DNA of 64,000 bases from Phaeodactylum tricornutum CCAP 1055/1. Its lineage: Eukaryota > Bacillariophyta > Bacillariophyceae > Surirellales > Neidiaceae. Position numbers and translations under genes: made by a program. Under the pieces are notes generated by a model that had not been told where the DNA came from, searched no databases, and saw only the letters and a list, made by a program, of their open reading frames with translations. Every line of letters starts with the position of its first letter. Position 1 is the stretch's first letter. Location of the stretch: assembly GCF_000150955.2 (NCBI RefSeq), contig NC_011684.1, forward strand, positions 372,001 through 436,000. The letters run 5' to 3'. Below are positions 21,379 to 31,627 of the stretch, piece by piece.

Positions 21379-22224
21379 CTAAAGGATGTTGCAACTTCCA
21401 CATTTCGGTTCGGTGGGCGCAGTTCCGCTTGTCAAAGCCTCAACATTGGTGATGAACTGCTGCACAAAGATTTTGTGTGAGCGTTTGAACATGATGAACC
21501 ACACAAAGTCGGGAATACCTTCATTCTTCATAAACATGGAGCGAAACTTTTCGGTGCCGAGAAAGTATACAAATGACCCCATCTCCAGTCTACTGGCCTG
21601 TCGTGCGATTTTCTGCGTAATCTTTGCGGCTGCCTTGGGTTCAAAGTAGGAGCGGAATAGAGGCAAGCCAACTTCCTCTTCTTCTAGCAAATGGGGCAGC
21701 ATCATATCTTGGTACTCGATCCACTCGTGCAATAGATTATCGACCTTACTGCCCACATCGAGGCCGAGCATGATGCCCTTGATAGTTTCAATTTTTTTCA
21801 CGAGAATTTCGTGATCAGTTTCGAGCTGTCAAGGGCCAAAGGAAAAAAATTAGCGAAATGTGAAGGACGCACATCTCAATCGCTACTGCAGTCGTGATTC
21901 AAAACGTACTTTTTCTGGATAAAGAAAGCGTTTGCGACATTCGGGCACGACGATATCATCTTCATTCGAATGATGTCCCAGCATGTGCAATATATGCCCA
22001 TCAATAGCAGACTGCAATGAAGCGACCTCCCAATCTTGAAGACTTTGGTCACGCTGTTTCATGGCGTACAAGGCATCGCGGAGCAATTGGATTTCCCCGC
22101 GTAAAGCATTGTGCGCGATGACCCAACCATCCTGCTCAATGGGATGTTTGTATTGTTTTTCCTTGTCCGGCTTATATTGGTCCGAGAGTTGATACTTTGG
22201 ATCAAGGACATCTATTCTCACCAT
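21379..22224 (-). CDS. Hemerythrin-like (HHE-type) protein
   Basis: Two exons, complement(join(21379..21825,21910..22224)), with an 84-bp phase-0 intron that joins LYPEK to LETDHE. The product is 253 residues. Helical His/Glu motifs typical of di-iron hemerythrin domains are visible: IAHNALRGEI, HILHMLGHHSNEDDIVVPE, TDHEILV and LLHEWIEYQDMMLPHLLEEEEVGLP. The C-terminus ends CGSCNIL, two close Cys residues that could be a metal site or prenyl-like tail. Role by family: binding of oxygen, iron or NO; substrate unknown. The start at 22224 is the first ATG in frame. Confidence 0.8.
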
Positions 22225-22888
22225 ATTCTCTAGGCTTGTTTCTACACAACGGAGGAAACGAGTATTGCTGTTGTGAGATGTAAGTGCTTGCGAAACTCGC
22301 CAAGATGCCAGAGCAGTTTATTCGGGTTTTCAAGTTTTATTACTTCAACCGATTCCTGAAATGTCTCGGTAGCCAGCGCGATGCCATGAAAATGATGACT
22401 ACTTCCATTTGACCTATTAACTGTAAGGGGGAAAGAAAATCGATTTATGTTAGTATCCTGCTGAAGAAGTATGGCACTGTTTAACAACTTGAACTAAGAA
22501 GCATAAGCGGGAAGCAAAACTAAAAGACAAGAACGCAAAATCTCCATGCTACAGTAGATATAAGTAAGTAAATGTTTGTACATGTTTGCACACAAACTGC
22601 TTAAAGTATTTCCGACGGAACTTATGTCTCAATGATTATTTACAATTGTTCAAGTTTACAGTTCTATCTAACCGAAACAAACTAAAATTGACTGTGATAA
22701 AAATCTAGATTCGCTTTCAAATCCAAAGAGACATTTCAAAAGACTACCAACCGGTATGGGTATTTTTCTCGTGCACATCGCACCAGTCAGATCTTCGACC
22801 GTCGGTTCTAGTAGGGAGACAAAATCCAGTGACAACTGCTCTCCAACTTGAAAAGTATAGTGACAATCGCTCAGTTGTATCTTTTCTT
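22225..22888. other. Intergenic region upstream of hemerythrin-like gene
   Basis: AT-rich, with one open stretch on the minus strand (22242..22487) of uncertain coding status. It must contain the promoter of the hemerythrin-like gene. Confidence 0.35.
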
Positions 22889-22952
22889 CATGAAGTGGAA
22901 ATACAGTTAGCTATTCCTTTCATGAAGTGGAAATACAGTTAGCTATTCCTTT
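22889..22952. repeat. 32-bp tandem duplication
   Basis: The unit starting CATGAAGTGGAAATACAG occurs twice back to back (22889..22920, 22921..22952) without a mismatch, immediately before the YchF start codon at 22959. A recent duplication in the 5' leader or promoter. Confidence 0.95.
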
Positions 22953-22958
22953 CATTCG

Positions 22959-24356
22959 ATGCCCACCTTTCACAAGCTCTTTGGCCGCTTCCTCGTTGCT
23001 TCACTAGTCTACCACACGGAGAGCGCGCCAAGCTGCAATCGCAGCGGGCTGTCTTTCATTGCCGATCGCCCGATCACCAATCTATCGTATCGCAGTCGGC
23101 GAGTCATCCGACAACAATGTAGTTTCAACATGAAGATAAAGGTGGGTATCTTGGGTCTTCCGAATGTTGGAAAGTCAACCCTCTTTAATGCACTTGTGCA
23201 GAAATCCATTGCGCACGCCGCTAATTTGTAAGTCGTGGTATGCATTGGATTGAGTTGCGTTCGAGGACAGCGTCTCACTGCGGTTACCAACAGCCCATTT
23301 TGTACCATCGATCCCAACGTGGCACCAATCCCTGTCCCCGACCCATACTTGGAACGTCTCGGTCGTGTTGCGCAAAGCAAGGCAGTTAAACCAGCAACGA
23401 TGGAATGGGTCGATGTGGCTGGTCTCGCCAAGGGTGCCCATCGTGGAGAAGGTCTTGGCAACCGCTTTCTAGCATCATTGCGGGAATGTGATGCGATTTG
23501 TCATATAATTCGTGCGTTTGAAGACCCAAATGTTGTGCATGTGGACGGACAGGTCGACCCAGTTTCCGATGCCAACGTGATTGGACTGGAACTGATCCTG
23601 GCGGACCTGGCTCACGTCGAGCGTCGTCTAGAGAAAACTACGTGCAGTGGTGTCGAGCGAGCGACGCTAGAGTCCATTGCCGAATCTCTCGAAAAGGGTA
23701 TTCCGGCACGGGATCTACAATTGTCGAAAGAAGACTTGCTTTCCATCAAATCTATGGGATTGCTGACGCTCAAACCATTCTTATATGTGTTCAATGTTGA
23801 CGAGGTTGACTTTTGCTACCGAGAACAAGCTCTCGAGACGGCCAGAGAAAGACTGCAGTTAATTCCGTATTGTGATCTTGAAACGAAGGATAACTTTACG
23901 ATCGTGAGCGCAAAGATGGAAGCGAATTTAGGGGAAAAACCCAGAGAGACCCAATTGAGTTACCTCCAGGATATGGGAATGGAGTTTGAGAAGGATGACC
24001 AGCTTGAAGGCATACGGAGTTACAATGTAATGCCCACCATGGTTCAAAGATTGCTAAACCTGGGTTTAGTGTACACGGGACCCGGCGTTGCGTCCAGTAG
24101 GTCGCAAACCACCAAAGCGTACATGATCGACAGCGGCGGTGGTGCCAGTACCGGACGAGCAACCACCGCCCATGACTTTTCCGGTCGGTTGCATGGCGAC
24201 ATTCGCAAGGGATTCACCCGAGCCGAAATCACCAAGGCGGAAGCGCTGTTAAAATACGACTCCTACGTAGCCGCCAAAGATGCTGGCATTGTCCGTACCG
24301 AAGGCCGTGACTACATCCTCCAACCGGACGAAGTCGTCTATATCAAATGGAAATAG
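22959..24356 (+). CDS. Organelle-type YchF/OLA1 GTPase/ATPase
   Basis: join(22959..23227,23294..24356), a 66-bp phase-2 intron that restores the family sequence HAANFPFCTIDPNV; 443 residues. An Obg-family P-loop protein with GLPNVGKST (residues 66-74), VDVAGLAKGAHRGEGLGNRFL and a C-terminal TGS domain ending EGRDYILQPDEVVYIKW. Bacterial YchF is about 363 residues and starts at the equivalent of Met58 here (MKIKVGILGLPNVG). The extra 57 residues begin with a hydrophobic segment and become Arg/Ser-rich, suggesting import into plastid or mitochondrion. Family role: ATP-hydrolysing factor linked to ribosomes and redox stress. The TGS sequence looks more bacterial than like cytosolic OLA1. Confidence 0.92.
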
Positions 24357-25320
24357 GATTGCGAAAATATTTAGAAGCATGTACCATAGAGACGCGCAAT
24401 GAGGGGCAAGGCCCTTGTTGCTGGATGTCCTCTTGCTGGGGAGCGGCAAAAAGCAATGACGTAGGCCTTATAGGCCTTTCTCGCCACTGTTTCTCTAGGC
24501 GAAGGAATCCTACGGTGCGCAACACAAAAGTTCGTCCCGGCGAGAAAGCAGCAAATGCTGGAAAGTATGAGTGGCAAGCACATAAACAAAGAGACAGGCA
24601 TGAACAATTCAACAAACTAAACGGTCCGTGAGCGGATGGCGACGGAATCTAGACCAAAAGGTATCTTTCCGCTGACACCACCATGGTTCCAGTGTCACAG
24701 TTAGTTGACCACAGCTGGCTGTGTAGGTTGACGGTGAATGATGGTCTTCGTAGAAACTCTATGCCAATTCTTCCCAGTCCCTCTTTTATTTTAACCAATG
24801 AAAACCTACAGAATACTATATCTATATACAAGTCTGTAGGCTACAAAACTCACAATTATGCCTTGATAGCGCGGAGCCACGTATTTAATGACAGAATTCT
24901 GATAGGCTCTTCTGCTCCTTAGTGCTCCATGCCATAGTTGCCAACTCGCTAAGATTATTTTATATTTTTTGTCATTGGACGCTGAAGTTTGGGAAGGAAT
25001 TGCATCACGGCATCTGGCTACCGGTGCGGTTCGCGATCGCCATCCGTAGGTCCCCTCGGCAGCTTTCGAACAATCTGTACTTGTTCTTTCGCTTCGCTCG
25101 TTGCTTGGCATCACCAGCACATGCGTCCTGTCGACATCTTCCAGTAAGTGAAGAATCAGAACTCCGCAGCAAGTCTCAACGAGCAACCACTGCTGACCAA
25201 AGCGCCAACCGTAAAGGCAAAGCCCGCTTCCTTCCTACCTGGATTGCTGTTCTTGCTCTTCCTATTCTAGTCCTTGACAGGCCCTTTCAATCCGTTTCAC
25301 AAAGATACATCTGTACGAAA
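24357..25320. other. Intergenic region, no gene seen
   Basis: 964 bp between same-strand genes. The frame of the next gene stays open to 24922 without an ATG before 25321. No repeat or RNA recognised. Confidence 0.4.
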
Positions 25321-26595
25321 ATGACACTTTCAAGACTTTTCCAAGCGCTCGCTCTTGTCGTCTCGATGTCGGAAGCTTTTATCGGCTCATCCCGTTCCTC
25401 TCGCTCTTCCTTCGCCTTGTCGAGCAAAAACTCGGATCGGGCACACATTGAGCGCAATCTCGAAGACATGATGGACAACGACTGGCGCTTGTTCCGCGCC
25501 AAGCTTGTGGCGCAGGAAAAGGCCCAAAATACAGCGAACGTCAAAGAGTCTCCGACAGTCTCAGCTTCTTCGGAAACATCCGCGGAGCTTCCCAAGCCGT
25601 TGCCTCTCGGCGTGGACGAGAAACTTACCAAACAGGGACAACTTTCGGAAATCTTTGCCGGTGCTATTTCCAGTATCTTTAAAAAGGACAAGAACGTGAC
25701 AACCAATGCCAGGGCTGTACCAAGCAGCCGCACGAGCTCCAACGAAGACATTTTTCACGGTGACCACGTGGGTGGTGCTGATTTCAGTCAAATCTCTTCG
25801 GATCCGTTCGTTAGTGCTGACGAGCTACCCTTGTGGATCGACACTTCTCGGACTCCCAAAGTGGACAAGCACCGTTGGGCGCACGAAATTTCGCACGTGG
25901 AGCCTGGATGTGTTCTCATTGCCAACGAAAAACTTGGAGGCGTCTTTCACCAGACAGTTGTTTTGATCATTGATCACCACGAGACGACGGGATCGACTGG
26001 AATTGTCATTAATCGGTACGTGAATCCAGGCGTTTCGCCGAAAGCCGTTCGACGAACGGTTTGTCTACTCTCTCTTTTTCTCTAACCTTTTTCACCTGCC
26101 ATTTCCAGACCTATGGATGGTGACTTGCTCAAGATCGCTTCGGAACAAGAGAGCTCTCTGGATTTGTCGCTTAAACTCGCCTTTTCGCAAGCGCGCGTCA
26201 CGTACGGCGGTCCCGTATTGACGGACGAATTCTCCGTCTTGCACGGTTTTGGTGAGGTCGAAGGTTCCCGGAAACTTTGTCCCGGTGTCTACATTGGTGG
26301 CTCGGAGGAGCTCATGAACGAAGTCCGCACCTTACGGTTCGACCCTGCACACGCTTTGTTTGTCAAGGGACACGCGGGTTGGGTGCCGGGACAATTGACG
26401 CGCGAAATTTCCAAGGGAGTATGGTATACTGCGGCTGCGTCGAGCGATTTTATTCTGCGCTACGCCGGCGCACCCGTTACCGAGGACGATAACGCCAACG
26501 ATTTGTGGGCCGATATTCTCTCTTGCATGGGTGGAAACTATGCGAAGATTGCTGGGAAACACAAGGGACGCGGGGACCAACGCGTCTTACCTTGA
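25321..26595 (+). CDS. AlgH/UPF0301 (DUF179) protein, probably plastid-targeted
   Basis: join(25321..26015,26109..26595), with a 93-bp phase-2 intron joining GIVINR to PMDGDLL; 393 residues. The pre-sequence [19 protein letters not shown] is followed by FIGSS, fitting the diatom plastid rule (Phe at +1) and a Ser-rich transit peptide. A long charged linker precedes the DUF179 core: [69 protein letters not shown] and [14 protein letters not shown]. Bacterial members are about 190 residues, so roughly half of this protein is extra. Biochemical function of the family is not settled. Confidence 0.9.
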
Positions 26596-26896
26596 GTATG
26601 GGTGTGAGCTTGACGCACAAACGAGGGTTTAACTACCAGCCAATTGTCCCTGTTTGCTTTGCTTCCAAGAACGTGTCGTCTCGAACCCAAAAGTGTCGTT
26701 TTCCCGTATGATCAAATAACGTTAGTAGATTTCCATTCGTATAAATTCACCAAAAAGAAAAAGATTTTGCAAAGCAATAATCTGAGACGCAGTCGCTATG
26801 CCTAGTTTGCGTTAAATTTAATCTACCAAAGCTGTCGTCAGCTCGAGAACCAATCGTCTCCTTTATGAACAAACACCCGCTGTTGCGATGTCAGGA
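26596..26896. other. Convergent intergenic region
   Basis: 301 bp between two convergent genes, AT-rich; presumably both 3' ends. Nothing else seen. Confidence 0.4.
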
Positions 26897-28226
26897 CTAT
26901 CTAAATCGATGCATTCCGGATCCTCCTTCGTGTTCATGGGCTAGCCACACAATTCCCAAGACGGCAACGGAGGCGGAAATGAACCACTTGGTTATTGTGT
27001 CCGTTCCCTGTACCTCCTTGAAGAAAAAGACACCCCATAGACCACTCACGAACAGTTGCATTTGGCAAAAAGAAAAGCCGGTACCTTGACCGAGATAGGT
27101 GACGGCCAGGATAGAACAAAAATTACCAAAGCTGTATAGTAGACCGGCCATCAGACCTGGTATTAGTAAATGCTCAAAATGCCATTTTGGTAGACAGTCA
27201 ACTGCTTCATTCCAGTGTCCGTTCGTTTGGTGGAGGTAGTAGCCAAGGAAAGCCAGCCATATACATGTATTGACAATGAGAGATCCAGTTGCGTAGCTAA
27301 TTAGATAGCCAGCACCAGTCATGTCCTCTTCCTGCAAAGCGAAGTGTAAGGGAATCCTGCGACAAGCGAAGAACGGAAATTGGTAAGCCGGGCTCGGTCA
27401 TCTTACTTAACAACTACGGAACGCATTCTTGCTCCAGAACGTACAAGTTCATGCCACCCCATGCGCCGTTGATTACGGCTCCAAGAATACCCATTTGCCT
27501 TCTCGTCAGAGAGACTCGTCCACCAAAAAGAACCAGACGATCCTTGCTTAACACCGATTTGGCATCGTCGTACGTGCCCATAACAATGTCTTCCCCATCC
27601 GTTGCAAATGGCTCGATTTCCATCGGAATAACGCCCGAGGCTCCAACGAGCGGAACTGTGATCGAGTTTTCCGCTATTGTGGAACCAGCACGTTTCAACT
27701 TTTGACCAAGGCCAAGAGGATGCGAAGCTGCAGTCTTGACGGATCGGTAAGAAACAGCCAACGTATCCACTTGTTGCTGGTGTGCCGAAAACCGGCTCAT
27801 ACCAATCAAACCAATGATGAGGCAACCAAATGCCAAGCATGTCTGGTAAAAGCTCTTGACACGCTCTTGAAATACAATGATTCCGAAAAAGAAGCTGGTC
27901 AGGACCGTAATGGAGCTCCAAGTTCCCACAGCCACTGCCAAACCGGCATTACGAATACCAAAGATCCCCATAGCGGCGCCGGGTACCCAAAAGAGCCCCG
28001 AAACAATACCGTACGGAGTCCATCGTGGTTCCTCGCCCAAAAGAATTACCAACCAGCATGTCAAAAAGCAGACGGACGTCTTATAGCTTTGCATAACCAG
28101 CGGGTGCACTTCAACCTTGCCGGCGAGCTTGATCGGGACACCAAAGCTTCCAAAGCTTAACACCGCTAGAACAGCGGCTATCCAGCCGCATGTGTCGGAG
28201 CATCCATCAAAGATGGAAGCGGCCAT
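26897..28226 (-). CDS. TMEM144-like (drug/metabolite superfamily) sugar transporter
   Basis: complement(join(26897..27356,27445..28226)), 413 residues. The donor GTACGT inside the first frame gives a phase-2 junction reading WGGMNLIPLHFA, which matches the family better than reading through to the nearby TAG. About ten hydrophobic segments: AAVLAVLSFGSFGVPIKLAG at the N-terminus, GLFWVPGAAMGIFGIRNAG, SFFFGIIVFQERV, a long hydrophilic central loop, then AGYLISYATGSLIVNTCIWL, GLLYSFGNFCSILAVTYLG and WGVFFFKEVQG. TMEM144/GRP family members are believed to move sugars or related metabolites. The start is the first ATG (28226). Divergent from the next gene by 635 bp. Confidence 0.82.
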
Positions 28227-28861
28227 GGTGAATTGTATGTTGATTTGGATACTACAGCTCGCCTTTTGAAAAGCAGATAGTCCTCCACTCTCACGGATAC
28301 GCAAGTACTGCAGCGACAGTGGCCAACAAAATGAAAGTCTGCAACACAGGTTGCCGAAGTTTACCGATGGCACAGGTACCGAGGCAGTAGCAATTTTATT
28401 CGACACCGAACCTTGCAGTAACCTCACCGGTCACTTCTCGAAGGAAACAGGATTTCATAATTACTGCATCGAATGCCCGTTGATGACTTACTGTAACAGT
28501 TGGTGTGGACAATTCTATTCCTCCTGGTGAAACCAACTACTAGCGGACCCTTCTTCTGGTTTGATAAACAATGTCACGTACGCCGACCTGACGTCGCAGA
28601 AAAAAGAGCCTGAAAAAATCTCTTGACAAATGAAGCCTTGACCTTACTGAGAGAAAACAACTCCTCTAGTATTGGAGTATGTTTAATGGCACGCCCCTTA
28701 TGTTTTCCGATGCTTCGTGATTTGCTGGTAAGAAGATGAGTGGATTTCGTTAAATCAGATCAGCCTTCCTGACAGATTGTTGAGACTGGATTCTGCCGTT
28801 TCTCCGTTGGAGTATTTTTCACCAATCAAATCTAAGAACTTTGTACCGTTCTACATAATCC
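28227..28861. promoter_or_regulatory. Divergent promoter region
   Basis: 635 bp between divergent start codons (transporter and orphan gene). AT-rich in the centre. No specific motif identified. Confidence 0.35.
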
Positions 28862-29971
28862 ATGTTCGCAGTAAATTGCCCCGAAGCAGTGGACATTTGC
28901 CCCGTTACCAGCGAAACTGTCAATCTTACCACTCCATGCCTTGACATTCTGATGCACATAGTCCATTCCACGATGAATGAACATAGTAGAGACCTCATCA
29001 AGAGGGCTTCGGAGACGGAGGCTAACTTTGACAATCATTTCTTTGGGAGCTCCAATTCGTTCGGCAGCTTGTTTTCTTTGGCGCTTGCGCGACAAAATAG
29101 TAGCTGCGGGAGCTTGAATGCGTTACTTTCAGAGCTCGGGAACGCGTCGTACGCTTCTCAAAATGTCCTGTGCTCTGCCGCATCTGTGAATCGCCCTCTC
29201 GTGCCGGAGAGCTCTACACAAAGACCCACAAGTATGGCAAACTACCAATGGAACAATCCTGTTGATCCTGTGCAATCACATTCATACGTCCACCAACACA
29301 ATGAGGGCGTCGATGCACTCTTGGGCTTGTCATCGGTAGGGGTGAAGCGTATGGGCTCCTCCTCATTACCGGTATCTGCCTTGCATCAAAGACAGCACGA
29401 GAGCCTTTCAAGTACCAAATTCCAAAATTCTTTAGCAGAACCCATGCCCAAGAAGCAACGTCATGAGTTAGCGTCGTTTGGCCCACACTTATCAGCTGGC
29501 CCGACTGCAACACGGCGGAAAACCGATCTTTTCGAAAGCCTTGGCAACACGATCAGCCCCGACGTTTCGAGGCGGATGGTTCAAGCGGAAACACTGTCTA
29601 TGTCACACCCAATACCTAGCATGACACGCCTTCAGGATCTCATGACCCAATCCAACAAAACTCGAGAGGCTCTGAAGGCTCTATCAAGAGAGCAGCAATT
29701 GTTAGAGCAGCAGCTAGAAAGGAACACTTGCGACTTTCCCAAATTCGCTTCTTTCACCACATCGCTACAATCGCAATGCAACCAAACAGCATCATTCAAT
29801 CAGCGCCAGCTCTCGCAGAACATCAACTGTGACAAAATATGGAGTTGCACGAATCAAAACAATGGGAATGAATACGTTCATGTAGTGAATTTATCAAAAT
29901 GTAAGGCAATGGAATTGGGGCCGTCCAGCAACAATCAGACTATTTGGAATTATCCTGCGATGGAGAGATGA
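28862..29971 (+). CDS. Orphan protein, disordered with a short coiled coil
   Basis: Single exon, 369 residues, not recognised. The N-terminal third is Ser/Asn-rich with FGSSNSFGSLFSLALARQNSS. A central KRMGSSSLPVSALHQRQ and EPMPKKQRHELASFGPHL contain KKQR-type basic patches that could serve nuclear import. A heptad segment (MTQSNKTREALKALSREQ, LLEQQLERN) at about residues 260-285 is likely coiled coil. The C-terminal part is Gln/Asn-rich. Composition resembles transcription cofactors, but no DNA-binding domain is visible. Open frame, ATG and codon use support a real gene. Confidence 0.6.
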   Translation: MFAVNCPEAVDICPVTSETVNLTTPCLDILMHIVHSTMNEHSRDLIKRASETEANFDNHFFGSSNSFGSLFSLALARQNSSCGSLNALLSELGNASYASQNVLCSAASVNRPLVPESSTQRPTSMANYQWNNPVDPVQSHSYVHQHNEGVDALLGLSSVGVKRMGSSSLPVSALHQRQHESLSSTKFQNSLAEPMPKKQRHELASFGPHLSAGPTATRRKTDLFESLGNTISPDVSRRMVQAETLSMSHPIPSMTRLQDLMTQSNKTREALKALSREQQLLEQQLERNTCDFPKFASFTTSLQSQCNQTASFNQRQLSQNINCDKIWSCTNQNNGNEYVHVVNLSKCKAMELGPSSNNQTIWNYPAMER

Positions 29972-30181
29972 ATCCATATTTGTTTACTGGGGAGGCAAAG
30001 ATTGTAGATCCCTTAGAGTATTAAGCTACAAAGCGCCTTTATACATTAATCAATTTCAGGCTAAATTAATTTTAAATTCTAGTAGTAATCTGTTCCAGCC
30101 TTTAAACCAAGAGCTCAGATTTGGTGTAAGTGTACATACATAAAAACATCTATGTAGAAATGTGAAATCGTAACTGTCACA
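29972..30181. other. Convergent intergenic gap
   Basis: 210 bp, AT-rich, between convergent stop codons; probably contains both polyadenylation regions. Confidence 0.4.
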
Positions 30182-31627
30182 TCAGATGCTCATTCCAGGG
30201 TTGTCGACAAACTCTTCCTTGTCACCGTCTTTCCTGGGCTGCTGCTTGTCTGATGGTCTGATTTTGTCTGAATCGTTAAGTAGCAGCCCTTGTTCGAGGG
30301 AGACCACGCTGGGGTATGAGCTTTGAGCGCTCAAGCATTCTTTGTCGATACAGTCCTTCAGAACTGTCCAATACACAGACCTGACTTTGGACGAATCATT
30401 CATAAACTCAAAGTTAAGCAAGCCCGACATGAGAGGTATCTTAGACTCAGCAGATAGAGAAATTTCTATCATCGCGAGCCCAGAATTTGAAGCAGACAAA
30501 GCAATTCCGTCCCCAGATCCGGATACATCATACACCAACAGTGGCAAGACAGCTTCACCAAACCTAGCTGCCACACGGCTCGTCAGTTCCCGGTCGAATT
30601 CCCTCATCTGTCCATCGGCATGATTGTGTTGCCCTCCTACAGAGTAACCTTTCGCAAAAAAAGAGAAGGTAGTCACGTCTTCTACCAAAGTGGCAAGATG
30701 CTGCACGTGTACGTCAGCAGACTGCGCGGGCAAAGCCGGAACCAATGAATCTCGCGCCATACTCGCTCGCAACGCGGAAAAGTCAATAATGCATTGGCGA
30801 CGACGCCGAGCAAGCTCTTCTTTAGCCTGCAAGGCATAGAAACATTTTTCATTGTCTAAGAGCTCCTCATACCGTGCCTTTTTTCGGACACGCGTACTTT
30901 TGGCATGCTCGCGATTTCGTGTACGTGTTAGCTCGAGTCTCTCCAATTCACTCAGATTTTCACGCTTGCGACCACGTTGAGGTTTCGATTTCAAAGCGGC
31001 TTCGACCTTTTCCTGTCGCACCGAAAGCTCCTGAGATGTCGATGACAAGTTGTCGCTCCTTGAGTCCGTCAAAGAATCAGTGGGTAGCGACCTTGTTTGT
31101 GTCTCTGCTGGATGATGCTGAGATGTCAGGAGACCCGAACGCAGTAAATTGAATCGCAGAGCGTGGTTCGAGGCAATCGAAGCTGCACCAACGGCTGCAG
31201 CAGCTTGCAAGGCAGCGAGCTGTTGCTGTGAACTTTGCGCTTGCAAGATCGCAAATCTTGAATTGCCATAAAGCTGATTCGGGGTGGGTGCGAGGGGAGG
31301 AGGAAAAGACGCGGTCCGACAATGGGTCGACGATGTTGGCTCTTGGGATGTAGATCGACCGGATACAGGAACTTCATTCTGACTTTTACCAGAGGGTCGC
31401 TCGTTCCTGGGAGTAGATTCCGATCGAATCTTCAGCAGCGCCGATGCCATGAGAGACTCAGCTTCCGTTGGTTGGCGGTCACCCCAGGATATGTGGTCAC
31501 TAACTGTATACAAGGCGTCGTCGTTGCTCGCTATAAAGAAAATTTGCAAAGCGTCAGATTGTGACAAACAGAAATACGATATGTACGAGGGGATTGGTCG
31601 AAGATATTTCCGAATTGCTTCAAGCAT
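30182..31627 (-). CDS. bZIP transcription factor
   Basis: Single exon, 481 residues from the ATG at 31627. A second ATG at Met60 (MASALLKIRSES) is a possible alternative start. Residues 234-252 hold the basic region TRTRNREHAKSTRVRKKAR with the N-x7-R pattern, followed by a short leucine zipper of poor heptads. A Gln/Ala-rich stretch (residues 130-150) precedes it. The region after the zipper (residues 330-430) is globular, with HNHADGQMREFDRELTSR and VRSVYWTVLKD. It could be a ligand or dimerisation domain not assignable by eye. Role: sequence-specific DNA binding, probably to ACGT cores. ACGT sites lie just upstream of its own start. Confidence 0.85.
   Translation of the reverse strand: MLEAIRKYLRPIPSYISYFCLSQSDALQIFFIASNDDALYTVSDHISWGDRQPTEAESLMASALLKIRSESTPRNERPSGKSQNEVPVSGRSTSQEPTSSTHCRTASFPPPLAPTPNQLYGNSRFAILQAQSSQQQLAALQAAAAVGAASIASNHALRFNLLRSGLLTSQHHPAETQTRSLPTDSLTDSRSDNLSSTSQELSVRQEKVEAALKSKPQRGRKRENLSELERLELTRTRNREHAKSTRVRKKARYEELLDNEKCFYALQAKEELARRRRQCIIDFSALRASMARDSLVPALPAQSADVHVQHLATLVEDVTTFSFFAKGYSVGGQHNHADGQMREFDRELTSRVAARFGEAVLPLLVYDVSGSGDGIALSASNSGLAMIEISLSAESKIPLMSGLLNFEFMNDSSKVRSVYWTVLKDCIDKECLSAQSSYPSVVSLEQGLLLNDSDKIRPSDKQQPRKDGDKEEFVDNPGMSI

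Noticed and set aside
22242-22487. Minus-strand ORF just upstream of the hemerythrin-like gene, considered as its first exon
   Set aside because: No GT/AG pair of suitable phase links it to 22224, and the downstream ATG gives a complete-looking family N-terminus. Left as uncertain, not annotated.
27414-27444. Reading the transporter exon 1 through to the TAG at 27414
   Set aside because: That would end the protein after about half its membrane segments; the GTACGT donor at 27444 restores the family sequence.
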